NCBI GenBank assembly: GCA_964616545.1
Contig: CAZTUA010000035.1
Location: forward strand, 1 to 54,995
Reading direction: 5' to 3'
Source of the DNA: JAQVEM01 sp964616545
Lineage (GTDB): Bacteria; Actinomycetota; Humimicrobiia; Humimicrobiales; Humimicrobiaceae
Length of the DNA: 54,995 nucleotides
Shown here piece after piece: positions 41,510-49,001 of the stretch (position 1 is its first letter; each line of letters starts with the position of its first letter). The notes below the pieces were generated by a model. It searched no databases. It saw only the letters and a list, made by a program, of their open reading frames with translations, and was not told where the DNA came from. A program made the position numbers and the translations under genes.

Positions 41510-42556
41510 ATGGAGATATTTATTGAATCAATTAAAAGCGGATGGTACGGGCTCCTTGAGTATCTTTCAGCACATGTTCTGACATGCCTTATACCTGCAT
41601 TTTTTATTGCCGGTGCCATTGCGGTTTTTATTTCAAAAGGAGCAATTTTAAAGTATTTTGGCCCGAAAGCAAAAAAATGGCTGTCATACGGCGTTGCTTC
41701 TGTTTCAGGAGCCATACTTGCAGTATGCTCCTGCACGGTTCTTCCTCTGTTTGCAGGCATCAGGAAAAGAGGAGCCGGTCTCGGTCCGGCAATAGCTTTT
41801 CTTTATTCAGGCCCGGCAATAAATATTCTGGCTGTTGTCTACACCGCAAGACTTCTCGGGTATGACCTTGGTGTTGCAAGGGCAATCGGAGCAATTCTCT
41901 TCTCAATAGTAATAGGCCTCATTATGTCCGCTATCTGGCTCAAAGAGGAAAGAAGAAAGCTGGAAGGGGGTCAGGAGTTATTTAAAGCATATGACCAGGG
42001 CACCTACCAGAAGCCAAAATATATAAGCATAATATTTTTTATCTCCCTTCTTGCCATACTCATATTCGGGGCGGCGAAGATGTGGATATACGCAGGGATA
42101 GCCCTTGCAGCTCTTATAGCAATATTGATTATTGGCTACAGGAAGGCCGAGCTTAAAGACTGGATGAAGGAAACCGGAAAACTGGTCTGGCAGATATTTC
42201 CCATACTTCTTGCCGGTGTGTTTATAGCAGGGGTTATAAAATATTTTCTTCCCCAGAGCGTGGTTGAAGCCTGGGTGGGCGGAAACAGCATAAGGGCAAA
42301 TTTTGTGGCTTCTGTATTCGGGGCTCTTATGTATTTTTCCACACTAACGGAGGTCCCCATAATAAAAGCCTTAATGGAGCTTGGCATGGGTAAGGGACCC
42401 GCGCTTACGCTGCTTCTGGCCGGTCCGTCACTGTCCCTTCCCAATATGATTGTAATCGGAAGAATTATGGGAGTTAAAAAAACACTTGCTTATGCAGCCC
42501 TGGTTATAGTTATGGCAACTTTTACGGGAATGGCTTTCGGGTATTTTTTTACTTAA
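41510..42556 (+). CDS. ArsP-like permease (DUF318/PF03773)
   Basis: 348 residues, about eight membrane helices arranged in two similar halves. AVCSCTVLPLFAGIRKRGAGLGPAIAFLYSGPAINI in the first half and MYFSTLTEVPIIKALMELGMGKGPALTLLLAGPSLSLPN in the second are the family repeats. Members include ArsP, which exports trivalent organoarsenicals, and others of unknown substrate. The CSC pair in helix 3 may bind a thiophilic metalloid. It starts 1 bp after the arsC stop and is followed by a thioredoxin-like protein often encoded next to this family. Confidence 0.9.
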   Translation: MEIFIESIKSGWYGLLEYLSAHVLTCLIPAFFIAGAIAVFISKGAILKYFGPKAKKWLSYGVASVSGAILAVCSCTVLPLFAGIRKRGAGLGPAIAFLYSGPAINILAVVYTARLLGYDLGVARAIGAILFSIVIGLIMSAIWLKEERRKLEGGQELFKAYDQGTYQKPKYISIIFFISLLAILIFGAAKMWIYAGIALAALIAILIIGYRKAELKDWMKETGKLVWQIFPILLAGVFIAGVIKYFLPQSVVEAWVGGNSIRANFVASVFGALMYFSTLTEVPIIKALMELGMGKGPALTLLLAGPSLSLPNMIVIGRIMGVKKTLAYAALVIVMATFTGMAFGYFFT

Positions 42557-42656
42557 TATTTTTATATTAATATGGATATTTGTTAGCTTGGAAATCTTAT
42601 ACTGATTTTAATTTTAAAAAAGCAAAAGGATAATTGAAAGGAAAGGAGTAAATGTT

Positions 42657-42890
42657 ATGAAGATTCAAATTCTGGGTTCGGGATGCCCTAAATGCAGGCA
42701 AACTGAAGCCAATGCAGTAGAATCTGTAAAAAATCTTGGAATTGATGCAGATATTGAAAAGGTTACGGATATAAATAAAATAATTGATTTTGGCGTAACC
42801 GTTACACCCGCACTGGCTGTAGACGGGGAAATTAAATTTTCAGGGAAGATACCCTCTGTGGAAGAGATAGAGAATGTATTAAAAAAATAG
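42657..42890 (+). CDS. Small thioredoxin-like protein
   Basis: 77 residues with the redox pair in GSGCPKCRQ (Cys10 and Cys13), the cis-Pro in TVTPALAVDG, and the C-terminal IPSVEEIENVLK. This is the small redox-active disulfide family (MTH895-like) that often accompanies PF03773 permeases in ars clusters. It could recycle the arsenate reductase or keep the permease cysteines reduced. Start ATG at 42657 has GGAAAGGAG upstream. Confidence 0.92.
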   Translation: MKIQILGSGCPKCRQTEANAVESVKNLGIDADIEKVTDINKIIDFGVTVTPALAVDGEIKFSGKIPSVEEIENVLKK

Positions 42891-42908
42891 TCCGGGAAGG
42901 TCTGGGAG

Positions 42909-43958
42909 ATGGGAAAAAGAGGATTACCATTATTTGAAAAATTTTTAACATTATGGGTACTTCTGTGTATTGCTGCAGGAGTAGCTATCGGGAGATTTTT
43001 ACCTGTAATACCTGAAATATTGAGCCGCTTTGAGTATGCCAGTGTATCCATACCTGTAGCCATACTTATATGGCTTATGATTTACCCTATGATGTTAAAG
43101 ATTGATTTTGCAAGTATTGTGGGGGCGACCAAAAAACCAAGAGGGCTTGCAGTAACCACTATTACGAACTGGCTTATAAAACCCTTTACGATGTATGCCA
43201 TTGCATTCTTTTTTTTAAAAATTGTATTTGCTAAATTCATACCCGGAGCCCTTTCTACTGAATATCTGGCAGGAGCTGTTCTTTTAGGTGCGGCACCATG
43301 CACTGCCATGGTTTTTGTCTGGAGCTATTTATCTGATGGTGATCCTGCCTATACACTGGTACAGGTTGCTGTAAATGACCTTATAATCCTTTTTGCCTTT
43401 ACCCCCATTGTTGCCCTTCTTTTAGGCCTGACTGATGTATTTGTGCCCTATGATACCCTGTTTCTATCAGTGGTGCTGTTTGTAGTTATACCATTTGCAG
43501 GCGGATACATTTCCCGTGTTTTGATTATAAAAAGAAAAGGTATTGAATATTTTGAAAATGTTTTCCTCCAGAGATTTAAACACATAACTATAATAGGGCT
43601 GCTTTTAACTTTGATAATAATATTTTCTTTTCAGGGCGAAATCATACTCGCCAATCCCATACACATACTGCTTATTGCGGTGCCCCTTACCATACAGACA
43701 TTCCTTATATTTGCAATAGCATACGGGTGGGCAAAAATATGGAAATTGTCCCACGGGGTTGCAGCGCCCGGGGCCATGATTGGTGCCAGCAACTTTTTTG
43801 AACTCTCGGTAGCAGTGGCCATATCCCTCTTCGGCATGCAGTCGGGAGCTACGCTGGCCACGGTTGTGGGAGTCCTGGTAGAGGTACCTGTAATGCTTAC
43901 TCTTGTGAATATTGCCAGCAGGACAAAGCATTGGTTTCCGGTTAAAAAAAGGATTTAA
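42909..43958 (+). CDS. acr3: ACR3-family arsenite efflux transporter
   Basis: 349 residues, ten predicted membrane helices. Motifs: MLKIDFASIVGATKKPRGLAVTTITNWLIKPFTMYAIAFFF, GAVLLGAAPCTAMVFVWSYLSDGDPAYTLVQVAVNDLI with the essential Cys in helix 4, and GAMIGASNFFELSVAVAISLFG. Exports As(III) by proton exchange. It is 18 bp after the thioredoxin-like gene and overlaps the next small gene by one base. Confidence 0.96.
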   Translation: MGKRGLPLFEKFLTLWVLLCIAAGVAIGRFLPVIPEILSRFEYASVSIPVAILIWLMIYPMMLKIDFASIVGATKKPRGLAVTTITNWLIKPFTMYAIAFFFLKIVFAKFIPGALSTEYLAGAVLLGAAPCTAMVFVWSYLSDGDPAYTLVQVAVNDLIILFAFTPIVALLLGLTDVFVPYDTLFLSVVLFVVIPFAGGYISRVLIIKRKGIEYFENVFLQRFKHITIIGLLLTLIIIFSFQGEIILANPIHILLIAVPLTIQTFLIFAIAYGWAKIWKLSHGVAAPGAMIGASNFFELSVAVAISLFGMQSGATLATVVGVLVEVPVMLTLVNIASRTKHWFPVKKRI

Positions 43959-44134
43959 TGCCTGGTTTCTTTAAAGTTAAGGAGTCGTATCTGAATTTTA
44001 CCGCTATTATATGGCGCATTACGATGCCATGGTCGGTTCCGGAAGACGATAAAGAAAAAGAAGCTCTTGAGCGGGCAAAAGAACTTTTAAATAAGTTAAG
44101 GGAAAAATATGGTAAAAAAGATTCCGGGAAATAA
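43958..44134 (+). CDS. Small protein downstream of ACR3
   Basis: 58 residues, not matched to a family I know. It starts in TAATG, sharing one base with the ACR3 stop codon, with AAAGGA as ribosome site. The N-terminal half is hydrophobic/aromatic (MPGFFKVKESYLNFTAIIWRITMPWSVP) and the C-terminal half is a charged helix (EKEALERAKELLNKLREKYGKK). Tight coupling and good coding character suggest a real gene, perhaps a peripheral membrane partner of ACR3. Function unknown. Confidence 0.6.
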   Translation: MPGFFKVKESYLNFTAIIWRITMPWSVPEDDKEKEALERAKELLNKLREKYGKKDSGK

Positions 44135-44259
44135 ATAGCAGTTTTTTGATTTTTCATTCTCAAGCAATAGTAAATAAAAAATTTTAATTTTAATAAAACC
44201 TAACTTTTGACTTTAAATTAAATAAAAAAAATTTTAATAACTATTGACTTATTATAAGG

Positions 44260-44278
44260 TATATGTTACTTACATATA
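44260..44278 (+). promoter_or_regulatory. Inverted repeat upstream of the split-permease operon
   Basis: TATATGT (44260-44266), 5 bp, ACATATA (44272-44278), 149 bp before the next gene and downstream of a TTGACT (44244-44249). It shares ATGT/ACAT ends with the arsR palindrome, in the opposite order, so common control by ArsR is possible but not shown. No clean -10 box at the right distance was found. Confidence 0.4.
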
Positions 44279-44426
44279 TATGATAAAATACATTTATGAT
44301 TAAAAATGAGTTTTTATTTACCCAGCAAAAAATATTTAGTTAATCACTTAATTAAATAACGAGTGAATAAATAAGATGGCTGTTTGTTAGCGGTAATAAT
44401 CAGGTTTTAGAACAGATAGGGATTTA

Positions 44427-44927
44427 ATGAGTTATTTTTTAAAAAATTATTTAACAGTTATTATAATAAACTTCATAGCAATTGTATGGTTTATTTTTTC
44501 TCTGGTAAAAAATAGGAATAAAACGAAAAAATCATTAAAAATAGCACTCAAGACTTTTATTAAAATTATCCCTCTGGTGGTTATTATAATAATATTTATT
44601 GGATTCTTACTCGGATTTTTGCCTCCCGATTTAATCTCCAGGATTATAGGAGAGCAGGCAGGGTTTCTGGGAATAATTATTACCGCTGTCCTGGGTTCTA
44701 TCTTATTTATACCTGCACTAATATCATTTCCGCTTGCTGCTTCTCTGCTGGACGGAGGAGCATCGGTAATGTCTGTAGCTGCTTTTATCACCACACTTAC
44801 TATGGTTGGTGTTATAACGCTTCCTATTGAGCTAAGAGAGATGGGCAAAAAAATCACAATACTCAGAAATGTATTCAGTTTCATATTTGCAGTGATAATT
44901 GCAGTTATAATGGGGGTGATACTGTGA
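44427..44927 (+). CDS. Half-size permease, first half of a PF03773-like pair
   Basis: 166 residues with about four or five helices. After a short N-terminal helix, the block LKTFIKIIPLVVIIIIFIGFLLGFLPPDLISRIIGEQAGFLGIIITAVLGSILFIPALISFPLAASLLDGGAS resembles one half of an ArsP/DUF318 permease. It overlaps the next gene by 4 bp (GTGA), so the two halves likely form one heterodimeric transporter. A clear AGGGA ribosome site lies upstream. Substrate unknown; the arsenic context suggests a metalloid or thiophilic ion. Confidence 0.8.
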   Translation: MSYFLKNYLTVIIINFIAIVWFIFSLVKNRNKTKKSLKIALKTFIKIIPLVVIIIIFIGFLLGFLPPDLISRIIGEQAGFLGIIITAVLGSILFIPALISFPLAASLLDGGASVMSVAAFITTLTMVGVITLPIELREMGKKITILRNVFSFIFAVIIAVIMGVIL

Positions 44928-45499
44928 AATACAGAGGCGCGGATAAATCAAAAGAGATGATGAAATTTAAAAAGACCCTCATCAGGGATTATATAATCAT
45001 GGGGATAATTATAATAATATCTGCAGCTGTTCTATTGATTTTTCCGGATAAATCAGGCCCGGTGCTTAATGTATCAAAGAAGTATTTGCTGGAGCTTATC
45101 ATGGTGCTGCCCGCAGTTATGGTAATAGTAGGGCTTTTTTCTGTATGGGTGCCGGAAGAGCTCGTGGTAAAGTATATGGGAAAAGCTTCGGGCATTAAGG
45201 GAATTCTTATTTCTTTTGTTCTCGGGATGCTTCCCAGCGGCCCGCTGTATATAGCATTTCCGATGGCAGTTGCCCTGCGGAAAAAGGGAGCCAGGATATC
45301 AAATATAATTATATTTGTATCAGCGTGGGCATGCATTAAACTGCCGCAGGAACTGGTAGAGGTCCAGTTTCTGGGAATAGAATTCACCCTCCTGAGACTA
45401 ACCCTTACAATTATATCTGTAATAATAATGGGCATAATAATAGAAAAAATAATAGGATTTACAGATAAAAAAATGATTAAAACCGGAGAAGGGAATTAA
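44924..45499 (+). CDS. Half-size permease, second half of a PF03773-like pair
   Basis: 191 residues from a GTG start overlapping the previous stop. The core LELIMVLPAVMVIVGLFSVWVPEELVVKYMGKASGIKGILISFVLGMLPSGPLYIAFPMAVALRKKGARISNIIIFVSAW is the same kind of repeat as in the single-chain permease at 41510-42556. It is adjacent by 1 bp to a cupin gene. Together with the first half it should form a two-chain permease. Confidence 0.8.
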   Translation: MKYRGADKSKEMMKFKKTLIRDYIIMGIIIIISAAVLLIFPDKSGPVLNVSKKYLLELIMVLPAVMVIVGLFSVWVPEELVVKYMGKASGIKGILISFVLGMLPSGPLYIAFPMAVALRKKGARISNIIIFVSAWACIKLPQELVEVQFLGIEFTLLRLTLTIISVIIMGIIIEKIIGFTDKKMIKTGEGN

Positions 45500-45500
45500 A

Positions 45501-45806
45501 ATGAGAATATTTGACTTAAATAAAATTCAATCTTTTCCATATGAAGAGAGAGGAAAAAATGTCTTCTATTATAAAGACAAATTTAAAACAAGAATAATCA
45601 ACCTTACAGCGGATGAAGAAATACCAGAGTGTGAGATGGCGTCTTATGTAATATTTTATGTAATAGAAGGAGAAGCTGAAGTGACTGTAAATTCTAAAAA
45701 AAAAGTCATAAATTCCGGGATGTGTATGATAACAGAGCCTGCAAAACTATCGCTTAAAACAGACAGTGGCGTAAAGGTTTTTGGGATACAGATAAATATA
45801 AGTTGA
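45501..45806 (+). CDS. Small cupin-domain protein
   Basis: 101 residues. A single small beta barrel: ECEMASYVIFYVIEGEAEVTVNSKKKVINSGMCMITEP fits a cupin, but the usual metal-binding His residues of motif 1 are replaced (no HxH), so it may not bind metal in the normal way. It begins 1 bp after the split permease with a GAAGGG ribosome site, and so belongs to that operon. A sensor or ligand-binding role is possible. Confidence 0.75.
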   Translation: MRIFDLNKIQSFPYEERGKNVFYYKDKFKTRIINLTADEEIPECEMASYVIFYVIEGEAEVTVNSKKKVINSGMCMITEPAKLSLKTDSGVKVFGIQINIS

Positions 45807-45850
45807 AAGAATTAAATATACTGTGATTATAAATGGAAGGAGGCAGAATT

Positions 45851-46063
45851 ATGTGTGATACAAAAAGCTATGGCCAGTTCGAGGGAACAGCAACCTGCTG
45901 CTGCAGCGAAATAGAGGCTCCACCGTTTTTCAGGCACCATCGTTCTCATTTCCGACCTTTTTTCCCTTCCAGGAAGAAACAGGTAGAGATTCTGAAAGAA
46001 TATAAACAGAAACTTCAGGAAGAAATTAATGAGATTGAGAAAAGGTTGAAAGAACTGGAATAG
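45851..46063 (+). CDS. Small Cys-triplet/coiled-coil protein (DUF5320-like)
   Basis: 70 residues from the ATG at 45851, preceded by GGAAGGAGG; an in-frame Met at 45833 is upstream of this site. The N-terminus MCDTKSYGQFEGTATCCCSE has four Cys, three in a row. A His/Arg/Phe-rich middle (FRHHRSHFRPFFPSRKK) is followed by a 35-residue coiled coil (QVEILKEYKQKLQEEINEIEKRLKELE). It resembles the small proteins often encoded next to PadR regulators in anaerobes. Metal or metalloid binding by the Cys triplet is plausible. Confidence 0.7.
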   Translation: MCDTKSYGQFEGTATCCCSEIEAPPFFRHHRSHFRPFFPSRKKQVEILKEYKQKLQEEINEIEKRLKELE

Positions 46064-46154
46064 TGGATAATGAAATTACAGAATAGGCAATTAGAGATGC
46101 AGGATAAGATAATTGTTCAGGTAAAAAAATATCTTATTAAGATAGGAATTTACA

Positions 46155-46529
46155 ATGTGTGATAATGAAAATAACAACGATTATAGATGTTCATGCAGGG
46201 GTGGGAGAATGAGCAGGTTCCTGATTCCTGCCCTTCTCCTTCTTCTTGCAGAAAAACCTTCCCACGGGTATGAGCTTACTGAGAAATATTCCAGCCTTGG
46301 ATTTACAGAAGCGAATTCTGATCCGGGTGCGGTATACAGGACTTTAAAGGCTCTGGAGTCAGAAGGATTTATTAAATCAAAATGGGAAACCGGGACAGGC
46401 GGTCCGGCAAAAAAAATCTATTATATAACAACCGAAGGTTCGGAAATACTTTCAGGCTGGGCATCAGAACTCGGGAAAAGAAAAAAGGCACTTGAGATAT
46501 TTCTTGACAGATACAATAAGCTGGATTAA
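46155..46529 (+). CDS. PadR-family transcriptional regulator with Cys-rich N-terminus
   Basis: 124 residues. The winged helix is standard: LIPALLLLLAEKPSHGYELTEKY, then DPGAVYRTLKALESEGFIKSKWET, and PAKKIYYITTEGSEIL. The N-terminal 18 residues (MCDNENNNDYRCSCRGGR) contain three Cys and start with the same MCD as the Cys-triplet protein upstream. An AGGAA site supports this start; an internal ATG (46209) with GGGAG nearby would remove the Cys. It may regulate the neighbouring permease/cupin genes and sense a metal. Confidence 0.88.
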   Translation: MCDNENNNDYRCSCRGGRMSRFLIPALLLLLAEKPSHGYELTEKYSSLGFTEANSDPGAVYRTLKALESEGFIKSKWETGTGGPAKKIYYITTEGSEILSGWASELGKRKKALEIFLDRYNKLD

Positions 46530-46701
46530 TAAAAATCGGCAGGGATACCCCTTTTTCCTGTAAAATACTATGATAGAGTATATCCATAAAATCAAATATT
46601 CCAGTATAAAATACAGTTAAGAGATTGCGGCCTGTTCACAGGAGACGCTGTTATTGTATACTATAATGAAAATTTATTGATAATAGATAGAAAGGAAAAT
46701 A

Positions 46702-47655
46702 ATGAGAACACCGATGAAAACACCATCGAGAATAATAACCAGGATTATAGTAGGTGTAGTTATCTTTATCGTGGCGCTGGTTATTCTTATTAACACCATT
46801 GTGATTGTACAGGCAGGAAATGTTCAGGTTTTAACCCAGTTTGGCAGGACCATTGGAGTAACTTTTGAACCTGGTCTCCATATTAAGGTGCCTTTTATAC
46901 AGAATACTGTAAATTATTCTACCAGGCAGGTTACCTATGAGACCAGCGACCATCCTGAAACAAGCCAGGCAAACTACACAGATTATTCTGTTGACACCAC
47001 TTCTTCTGATGGGCAGCAGGTACAGCTAAAATATACAATCAGGTTCTCAATTGACGGGAAAAACGCAGAGTGGGTCCTGAACAATATTGGCAACATGGAC
47101 CAGCTGGTAGAAAAGGTAGTAAAAGCAGAGGCACGCTCGCTTGCCAGAAATATTCCAAAAAAATACACTGCCTTTCAGCTTTACTCGGAACAGGTTTTTG
47201 TGGTTCAGGATGAACTTGAGAATGAGCTGAGGCCAAGATTTGAAGCGAATGGAATAATTTTAGATCAGTTTCTTTTAAGGAAAATAGATTTTACCCAGGA
47301 GTATTTTAATGTACTGGAAGAGAAACAGATAGCAGAAGAAAGAATAGTGGTTGAAAGAAATATTCTGGAGCAGGAAAGAATAAAAAAGGAGCAGACGATA
47401 ATCAAAGCCGAAGCAGAAGCAGAACAGATTAGAATTAAAGGAGAGTCCCTGAGAATTTATCCGGAAATTATACAGCTTGAGTTCATCCAGAAGCTTTCCC
47501 CAAACATAAGCTGGGGAATACTGCCTGACGGAATAGTTCCGCTTATAGACTTAGGCAACTTTCAGGGAGACCTGGATAACGGCGCCGAAATGACACCGGA
47601 AATTCCTGAATATGAACCGGAAATTGAAGAGGAGGAAACCGTTCAGGGAGAGTAA
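46702..47655 (+). CDS. SPFH/Band-7 membrane protein (prohibitin/HflC-like)
   Basis: 317 residues. One membrane helix (about 13-33) leads into the SPFH domain: IVQAGNVQVLTQFGRTIGVTFEPGLHIKVPFIQN, then YTIRFSIDGKNAEWVLNNIG and LARNIPKKYTAFQLYSEQ. A long charged coiled coil follows (EEKQIAEERIVVERNILEQERIKKEQTIIKAEAEAEQIRIKGE), then a Glu/Pro-rich tail. Such proteins form ring scaffolds in the membrane and often control proteases. Good AAAGGAAAA ribosome site. Not in a clear operon. Confidence 0.9.
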   Translation: MRTPMKTPSRIITRIIVGVVIFIVALVILINTIVIVQAGNVQVLTQFGRTIGVTFEPGLHIKVPFIQNTVNYSTRQVTYETSDHPETSQANYTDYSVDTTSSDGQQVQLKYTIRFSIDGKNAEWVLNNIGNMDQLVEKVVKAEARSLARNIPKKYTAFQLYSEQVFVVQDELENELRPRFEANGIILDQFLLRKIDFTQEYFNVLEEKQIAEERIVVERNILEQERIKKEQTIIKAEAEAEQIRIKGESLRIYPEIIQLEFIQKLSPNISWGILPDGIVPLIDLGNFQGDLDNGAEMTPEIPEYEPEIEEEETVQGE

Positions 47656-47689
47656 TCATTAAAAAAAGGATTTTTAAACTTTTAAAAGT

Positions 47690-48640
47690 TTATTTCTTAT
47701 CAGAATCAGGCAGTTTCTTTTTTGCTTTAAAACTCAGATAGAGAAGAAAAAGTACTATAAATACACTCGTTATAGCACCGGGAATTGATGCCTTCTCTCC
47801 AAATAAAGCCAGTGCGGTGGCGGCTGCAAAACCGGCGTTTTTAGTTGTCCCCATAAGGATAATAGGCGCTGAGAGGCCGCTGGCGGTTTTTAATTTTCTG
47901 GTTATAAATTCATATAACAGGCCCAGCCCTATCACAGTTACAAAGGATACCAGAGAGATTCTCCAGAGTATTCCGGGATTGTCAAAGAATACACTTCGGT
48001 TAAGCCCTATTATTGTAAAAATAATCAGAAACAGACCCCAGTTTACAATGGGCCCCCTGAATTTCAATATATGCCTGTCGATTTTAACCTTAATGAATAT
48101 CTGTGAGAGGACTAAGGGGATTATAATTAACTCAGTAAAAATAATAACGAGTCTTAATGGCTGGATAAAACTCTGTCCAACAAGAACCAGGCCTGCAACA
48201 GGCATTATTATAAGTGCTGCAATATATGAACCGATAACCCCTATCAGTGAAAATTTTACATCGCCTCCCATTATACGGGTAAATGGTGGTATGGCTACGC
48301 CGGGCGGTGTAAAGGCTATAATAACAAATCCAATCCATAACTCTTTTTCCGGGATCAGAAACCATGCGAGTGCAAGCATAACCAGAGCAAAGATAAAATA
48401 ATTAAGCAATATGGAAAGAAGGACAGGTTTTACGGCCTTTTTTAGCGGAAGAAATGATTTCAGTGGAATCTCTGTCATGGATACAGTCATGAGAATGGCC
48501 AGTGCGGGCAGTGTCAGGTGCCTTGTCCAGCTGGCAATGTCCCCCAGGGATAAACCCAGGATAAAAGCCAGCGCAAAGATGAAATTCCTGTTTTTTAAGA
48601 TTTTTATTATAAATGCAATAGATAGTTTTAATATTTTAAT
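47690..48640 (-). CDS. Bile acid:sodium symporter (BASS) family transporter, probable ATT start
   Basis: 316 residues if translation begins at ATT 48640. The first ATG in frame, at 48490, would omit 50 residues that clearly belong to the family: ILKNRNFIFALAFILGLSLGDIASWTRHLTLPALAILMTVSM. The open frame continues to about 48700 with no ATG, GTG or TTG upstream of 48490, while AAAGGAG (48650-48656, minus strand) lies 9 bp before the ATT. About nine helices; TPPGVAIPPFTRIMGGD and ILMGTTKNAGFAAATALALFG are BASS-like. It imports or exports an organic anion with Na+. It converges with the SPFH gene. Confidence 0.82.
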   Translation of the reverse strand: MKILKLSIAFIIKILKNRNFIFALAFILGLSLGDIASWTRHLTLPALAILMTVSMTEIPLKSFLPLKKAVKPVLLSILLNYFIFALVMLALAWFLIPEKELWIGFVIIAFTPPGVAIPPFTRIMGGDVKFSLIGVIGSYIAALIIMPVAGLVLVGQSFIQPLRLVIIFTELIIIPLVLSQIFIKVKIDRHILKFRGPIVNWGLFLIIFTIIGLNRSVFFDNPGILWRISLVSFVTVIGLGLLYEFITRKLKTASGLSAPIILMGTTKNAGFAAATALALFGEKASIPGAITSVFIVLFLLYLSFKAKKKLPDSDKK

Positions 48641-49001
48641 TTTACAGAACTCCTTTATTTCCTGCCTATGGTAACTTGTTAAAAATCCATCAGCTTATAA
48701 TAAAAAGTACGTCCGATAAATTTTTATCTTTATGTTTGATAATAACTTAAAATGGTAATTTTTAATAATTTTATTATAATTTTTTTTCTGTGGCCAAACA
48801 ATTTATAAATACAGGGCAGGTTATTAAAATCTTCAGGAAGCATAAAAAGAATATCTATTTTTCTAAAATAATAAAATTTTTTATATTAAATATAATATTT
48901 TTTAAAAAAGTGATATAATTACAGTGAAAATTTAAAAAAATTAATATTATTCCAATTTTTTACGTTTTTTAACTATTTATTGATATTGAGAGGTGATATT
49001 T
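48641..49001. other. Intergenic region before the synthase operon
   Basis: 361 bp, very AT-rich. On the minus strand it holds the BASS ribosome site. On the plus strand there is a TATAAT (48914-48919) with a poor -35 region, and GAGAGG (48988-48993) is the ribosome site of the next gene. I saw no riboswitch, T-box or terminator. Confidence 0.5.

Noticed and set aside
47676..47691. Palindrome AAACTTTTAAAAGTTT between convergent SPFH and BASS genes
   Set aside because: AT-only and without a flanking GC stem; could be a weak two-way terminator but is likely by chance.
47817..48401. 194-codon open frame on the plus strand
   Set aside because: Antisense shadow of the BASS transporter; no ribosome site and no family.
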